A stretch of 47,087 nucleotides of DNA, from contig JAJYDE010000032.1 of assembly GCA_021777755.1 (NCBI GenBank), forward strand, positions 1 to 47,087. The letters run 5' to 3'. This document shows, piece after piece, positions 43,958 to 47,087 of this stretch (within the stretch, counting starts at the first letter, position 1; every line of letters begins with the position of its first letter). The translations under genes were made by a program, and so were the position numbers. Under the pieces are notes generated by a model. It was given only the letters and a program-made list of their open reading frames with translations, was not told the DNA's origin and did no database searches. This DNA is from Deltaproteobacteria bacterium (GTDB lineage: Bacteria > Desulfobacterota > Syntrophobacteria > Syntrophobacterales > Syntrophobacteraceae).

Positions 43958-44833
43958 TCATTCCAAATGAATATCCCGGTGGAACAGCTTCACATGATAA
44001 CCGTTTTGATCCAGACTCTGGGCAATCGCGCCGGCGATCACCACCGAGCGGTGTTTGCCCCCGGTGCACCCGAGGGCTATCGTCAGGTAGCGTTTGCCTT
44101 CCTGAATATAGTAGGGAAGGAGCCTGAGAAGAAGGGAAGTGTAATTGGACAAGAAATCGCCCGTCTCGGGCCATTGGAGCACCCAGGAGCGAACCGGCCC
44201 GTCCCGACCGTCCTGCTCCTTGAGTTCATCGATGAAAAAGGGGTTGGGCAGAAACCTTACGTCCATCACCAGATCGGCCTCAAGCGGAAGGCCGTACTTG
44301 TAGCCGAAGGAGAGCACCTGGACGCTGATTTTTTCGTTTTCATCGATGTGAGAATAAGACCCTGTGATCAAGCGCTTCAATTCGTGGACGGAAAGAGTCC
44401 CGGTATCGATGATCCTCGTTGCCCGGTTGCGCAGGGCACGCAACTGCTCGCGTTCAAAGTCGATGGCCTGGAGCAGTTGATGTTCGGAGGGGGCCGCCGG
44501 ATGCACCCTTCGGGTTTGACTGTATCTGCGCTGCAGGATTTCCTTCCCGGCCTCCAGGAAGATGATTTCAAACCTGTAGCCGGCCTGCTCGAGAACCGAA
44601 AAAATCTGGTCGTAGTTGCTTAAAAACTTTCGTTCCCTGATATCTATTCCCAGAGCGATCCGTTTCATGTCCGGCATGTCGTGTTCGCACAGTTGCAGGA
44701 AGTTGCCGAGCAAAGGCACGGGCAGATTATCTATGCAAAAATAATCGCTATCCTCGAAGGCCTTGATGGCCGTGCTTTTCCCGGAGCCGGAAAGGCCAGT
44801 TACCACAACGACATGGGGCTTGTCTGAATTCAT
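43958..44833 (-). CDS. rapZ: RNase adapter protein RapZ
   Basis: A 291-residue P-loop protein with Walker A GLSGSGKST (Lys19) and the C-terminal GCTGGKHRSVVIA motif of the RapZ/YvcJ family. In enteric bacteria RapZ guides RNase E to the GlmZ small RNA; in others its target is unknown. An ATG at 44833 (MNSDKPHVV) is chosen over a GTG two codons earlier. It lies 74 bp after ptsN in the conserved rpoN cluster. Confidence 0.95.
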   Translation of the reverse strand: MNSDKPHVVVVTGLSGSGKSTAIKAFEDSDYFCIDNLPVPLLGNFLQLCEHDMPDMKRIALGIDIRERKFLSNYDQIFSVLEQAGYRFEIIFLEAGKEILQRRYSQTRRVHPAAPSEHQLLQAIDFEREQLRALRNRATRIIDTGTLSVHELKRLITGSYSHIDENEKISVQVLSFGYKYGLPLEADLVMDVRFLPNPFFIDELKEQDGRDGPVRSWVLQWPETGDFLSNYTSLLLRLLPYYIQEGKRYLTIALGCTGGKHRSVVIAGAIAQSLDQNGYHVKLFHRDIHLE

Positions 44834-44907
44834 GTCCACTCAAACCGGGATGGGATGGATGGAATAGGCAAAGACTTGCACCAGTTGCCTGAAAATAGTC
44901 ATCGAGG

Positions 44908-45369
44908 TTAGAATTCCTCGTCTTCCTGCTCAATAATGGAAAAAATATCCTCACGGTTGTCCACTTTGGCCAGTCTTTTGCGCACCGTGCCGTTTTTGAG
45001 CAGACGAGCGATTTTTGCCAGCACCCTCAGATGGACCCCCGCGCAGGCCTCGGGCGCCACGAGCAGAAAAAAGAGGTGAACGGGCCTGCCGTCCATGGAT
45101 TCGAAATCGATGCCTTCCGCGGACCGGCCGAACGAGAGGGCAAGATGGTCGATACCGATCATTTTCCCGTGGGGAATGGCAATCCCCTCTCCGATACCCG
45201 TACTGCCAAGCCTTTCTCTTTCCAGTAAAACCTTCATGAACCGGTCCCGGTCTATGTGAGGATTGTTCTGTTTTACCGCGTCGATCAATTCCTCCAGGAC
45301 CTGCTTTTTATTCCTCCCTTTGAGTTCAGGAACTATGGAGTTCACTGAGAGGATATCGAGAATTTTCAT
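44908..45369 (-). CDS. ptsN: PTS EIIA-Ntr protein
   Basis: 153 residues of the EIIA fructose/nitrogen family with active-site His67 in GEGIAIPHGKM and a mixed alpha/beta fold. It is a regulatory phosphocarrier that links nitrogen and potassium control to PTS phosphorylation. GGAG lies nine bases before the ATG at 45369; a second ATG at 45375 has only three bases of spacing. It sits between hpf and rapZ as in most proteobacteria. Confidence 0.93.
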   Translation of the reverse strand: MKILDILSVNSIVPELKGRNKKQVLEELIDAVKQNNPHIDRDRFMKVLLERERLGSTGIGEGIAIPHGKMIGIDHLALSFGRSAEGIDFESMDGRPVHLFFLLVAPEACAGVHLRVLAKIARLLKNGTVRKRLAKVDNREDIFSIIEQEDEEF

Positions 45370-45406
45370 TGGCATTTTCTCCGCCCGGTTCCTCCGCTAA
45401 AACTGA

Positions 45407-45949
45407 TTAACCGACAGTCTCGATCAGTCCGAGATTGCCGTCTTTTCTCTTGTAGAGAACATTGACCCTGTTGGTGCTTCTGTTTGTGAACACCATGAAT
45501 TCACTGCTCATGAGGTTTAGCTGCATGACCGCTTCATCGAGGTGCATCGGCTTGGCGTGAACCTGTTCGGCCCTGATCACGCGAGGTTCCTGAACACCGG
45601 AGTGCGGGGCGCCGTCGGCTTGGGCGGGGGCGCCAGAATCCTTGAGCGTCACGTTTGATCTGCGGCGGCTGACTTTTTCCTTGCTCTTCTTTGCCGCCTG
45701 AGCTTCGAGATTGTCCACCAGAAGATCGATACTGGAATACATGTCGTCGGTTTCTTCGGCGCCGTTGAGCCTGATGCCCGAGGCGTCGAGGCTGACTTCG
45801 GCAATGCGTCGGAATTTTTCCCCGCGCAACACCACGTGGACTTCAACGGGTTCTTCCAGATATTTTTTCAGCCTGGCTAGTTTGTCTTCCACATAAGATT
45901 TGAGTGCGTCCGAAGGGTCCAAATGTCTGAAAGATATTTTGATTTGCAT
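45407..45949 (-). CDS. hpf: ribosome hibernation promoting factor, long form
   Basis: 180 residues. The N-terminal S30AE domain (IKISFRHLDPSDALKSYVEDKL; EVSLDASGIRL) is joined by a variable linker to a C-terminal dimerisation domain (HLDEAVMQLNLMSSEFMVFTNRST). The long form joins two 70S ribosomes into 100S dimers. It starts 24 bp after rpoN and is presumably expressed with it. Confidence 0.95.
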   Translation of the reverse strand: MQIKISFRHLDPSDALKSYVEDKLARLKKYLEEPVEVHVVLRGEKFRRIAEVSLDASGIRLNGAEETDDMYSSIDLLVDNLEAQAAKKSKEKVSRRRSNVTLKDSGAPAQADGAPHSGVQEPRVIRAEQVHAKPMHLDEAVMQLNLMSSEFMVFTNRSTNRVNVLYKRKDGNLGLIETVG

Positions 45950-45972
45950 TACGATCCCATCCTAAAAACAAC

Positions 45973-47087
45973 TCAAGTGCCCCAGGAGGATCTTCTTCTC
46001 TTGTTGGAAGGCAAGATCCCCAACATCTCACGATACTTGGCCACAGTGCGCCGAGCTATGCTTATATTTTCCCTCTCCAGGATATCGACGATTTCCTGAT
46101 CGCTGTAGGGCTTGGAGGAATCCTCTTCTTTCACCAGCTGCCGGATGCGCTCTTTGACGCTCTCCGAGGCCACAGCTTCTCCCATAACACTATTTATGGA
46201 ACTGTTGAAGAAATATTTCAACTCAAAAATCCCGTGCGGGGTATGCATGTACTTGTTGGCCGTCACCCTGCTGATGGTGGATTCGTGCATGCCGACGTCC
46301 TCGGCAATGTCACGCAGCACCATGGGTTTGAGGTAGGCAACCCCCTTTTCGAAAAACTCCCCCTGGAGCCTGACGATGCTCTGGGATACCTTGTAGAGGG
46401 TTCGCTGCCGCTGGTGGATGCTCTTGATGAGCCAGGCCGCGGCCCGCAGCTTGGTCTGAATGTAGTCTTTGGTCTCGACGGAAACCGAATCGTCTTCGCC
46501 AAGAGCGTCCTTGTAATAGGAACTGACCCTGAGCTTGGGCATTCCGTCTTCATTGAGCAGTATCACCCACTCCTCGTCGACTTTGAAAACGTAAATGTCC
46601 GGGCTGATATATTCGACCGAGTCCGTGTTGAAGGCGCTTCCGGGTCTGGGATCGAGGCCGGTGATGATGTCCACCGCGTTTTTGACCTCTTCGGGGCTGC
46701 GCTTCAATGCGCGCACCAGGGCGGTGTAGTTCCTGGTTTCGAGAAAATGAAGGTGGTCTTCTATGATACGTTCCACCAGCTTGTCTTCGAGCTCCAGACT
46801 TTTTGCCTGCACCAGCAGGCACTCCCTGAGATTTCTTGCCGCAACACCGGTCGGGTCGAAGTTCTGTACTCTGCCGAGGACTTCCTCGACCTTGGCGGGC
46901 TCCGCGCCCGAAAGATTCACGATGTCTTCCACGGTCGCGTCGAGGTAGCCGTCGTTATTGAGATTGCCGATGATGCAGGCGCCAATTTCGCGCTCCTGCT
47001 CGGAGAAATCCGAAAGCCTGATCTGCCATTCGAGGTGATCCTTCAGGGTGGTTGGTTCGCTCAGCCTGGAATCAAAGCTCAGGAATT
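45973..47087 (-). CDS. rpoN: RNA polymerase sigma-54 factor (partial, 5' end outside the window)
   Basis: The C-terminal 371 or so residues are present; the reading frame stays open to the last base of the window. Visible parts are the core-binding region (PTTLKDHLEWQIRLS; GNLNNDGYLDATVED), the promoter-binding helix-turn-helix (VLRDIAEDVGMHESTISRV) and the RpoN box region ARRTVAKYREMLGILPS near the end. The N-terminal activator-responsive region lies beyond the window. It heads the hpf-ptsN-rapZ cluster. Confidence 0.97.
   Translation of the reverse strand, partial: FLSFDSRLSEPTTLKDHLEWQIRLSDFSEQEREIGACIIGNLNNDGYLDATVEDIVNLSGAEPAKVEEVLGRVQNFDPTGVAARNLRECLLVQAKSLELEDKLVERIIEDHLHFLETRNYTALVRALKRSPEEVKNAVDIITGLDPRPGSAFNTDSVEYISPDIYVFKVDEEWVILLNEDGMPKLRVSSYYKDALGEDDSVSVETKDYIQTKLRAAAWLIKSIHQRQRTLYKVSQSIVRLQGEFFEKGVAYLKPMVLRDIAEDVGMHESTISRVTANKYMHTPHGIFELKYFFNSSINSVMGEAVASESVKERIRQLVKEEDSSKPYSDQEIVDILERENISIARRTVAKYREMLGILPSNKRRRSSWGT

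Overview
The window reads as a chromosome segment of a Gram-negative anaerobe of the Desulfobacterota (former Deltaproteobacteria), plausibly near Syntrophobacterales. That placement is an inference. It rests on the gene order rpoN-hpf-ptsN-rapZ-EIIA(Man), on a malate dehydrogenase next to a biotin-carrying carboxyltransferase, on an mlaFED-type lipid transporter that implies an outer membrane, and on the GC-rich coding style. Almost all of the DNA is ordinary chromosomal genes. I see no CRISPR array, rRNA operon, complete insertion sequence or integrase.

Layout. (1) About 0.1-11.3 kb, minus strand: a run from a nitroreductase through coaBC, a family 4 uracil-DNA glycosylase, a membrane ClpP-class protease (NfeD), a slipin, a Rho-N domain protein, a small OadG/MmdD-like protein, a PycB/5S-type carboxyltransferase fused to a biotin carrier, malate dehydrogenase and, after a strong hairpin, a UPF0182 membrane protein. 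(2) 11.5-14.7 kb, plus strand: mlaF, mlaE, mlaD and a TIGR01777 epimerase. (3) 14.7-18.8 kb: a loosely packed accessory stretch with a cold-shock gene, two long gene-poor gaps, a possible 40-residue ORF and an orphan podophage-type internal virion/transglycosylase protein. (4) 18.8-31.9 kb, minus strand: the conserved translation/RNA operon, in transcription order tRNA-Gly(CCC), rimP, nusA, ylxR, infB, ylxP, rbfA, nrnA, truB, rpsO, pnp, M16 peptidase, metallo-beta-lactamase-fold hydrolase. (5) 32-38.6 kb: small accessory genes, namely an unrecognised 364-residue protein, a DksA/TraR-type zinc finger, a YtaF/MntP-like membrane protein, a double zinc ribbon, an EcsC-like plus DUF5132 pair and a hybrid histidine kinase. 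(6) 38.6-47.1 kb, minus strand: rpoN (cut by the window end), hpf, ptsN, rapZ, a mannose-type EIIA, a RimI-like acetyltransferase and a very large (1451 residue) PEP/pyruvate-binding-domain protein.

How the parts work together. Region 4 couples transcription antitermination (NusA), translation initiation (IF-2), 30S maturation (RimP, RbfA, S15), tRNA modification (TruB) and RNA turnover (PNPase, NrnA). An intrinsic terminator between the tRNA and rimP is positioned to act as an attenuator. Region 6 joins sigma-54, ribosome hibernation and a regulatory PTS without sugar permease subunits. Its last gene keeps the nucleotide-binding and phosphohistidine domains of PEP synthase but not the PEP/pyruvate barrel. 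The mdh/carboxyltransferase pair in region 1 fits oxaloacetate-linked carboxyl transfer, as used in methylmalonyl-CoA-dependent propionate metabolism.

The least explained items are the large PEP/pyruvate-domain protein, the orphan virion-type protein with a three-way inverted repeat after it, the 364-residue unknown and several promoter-proximal palindromes.
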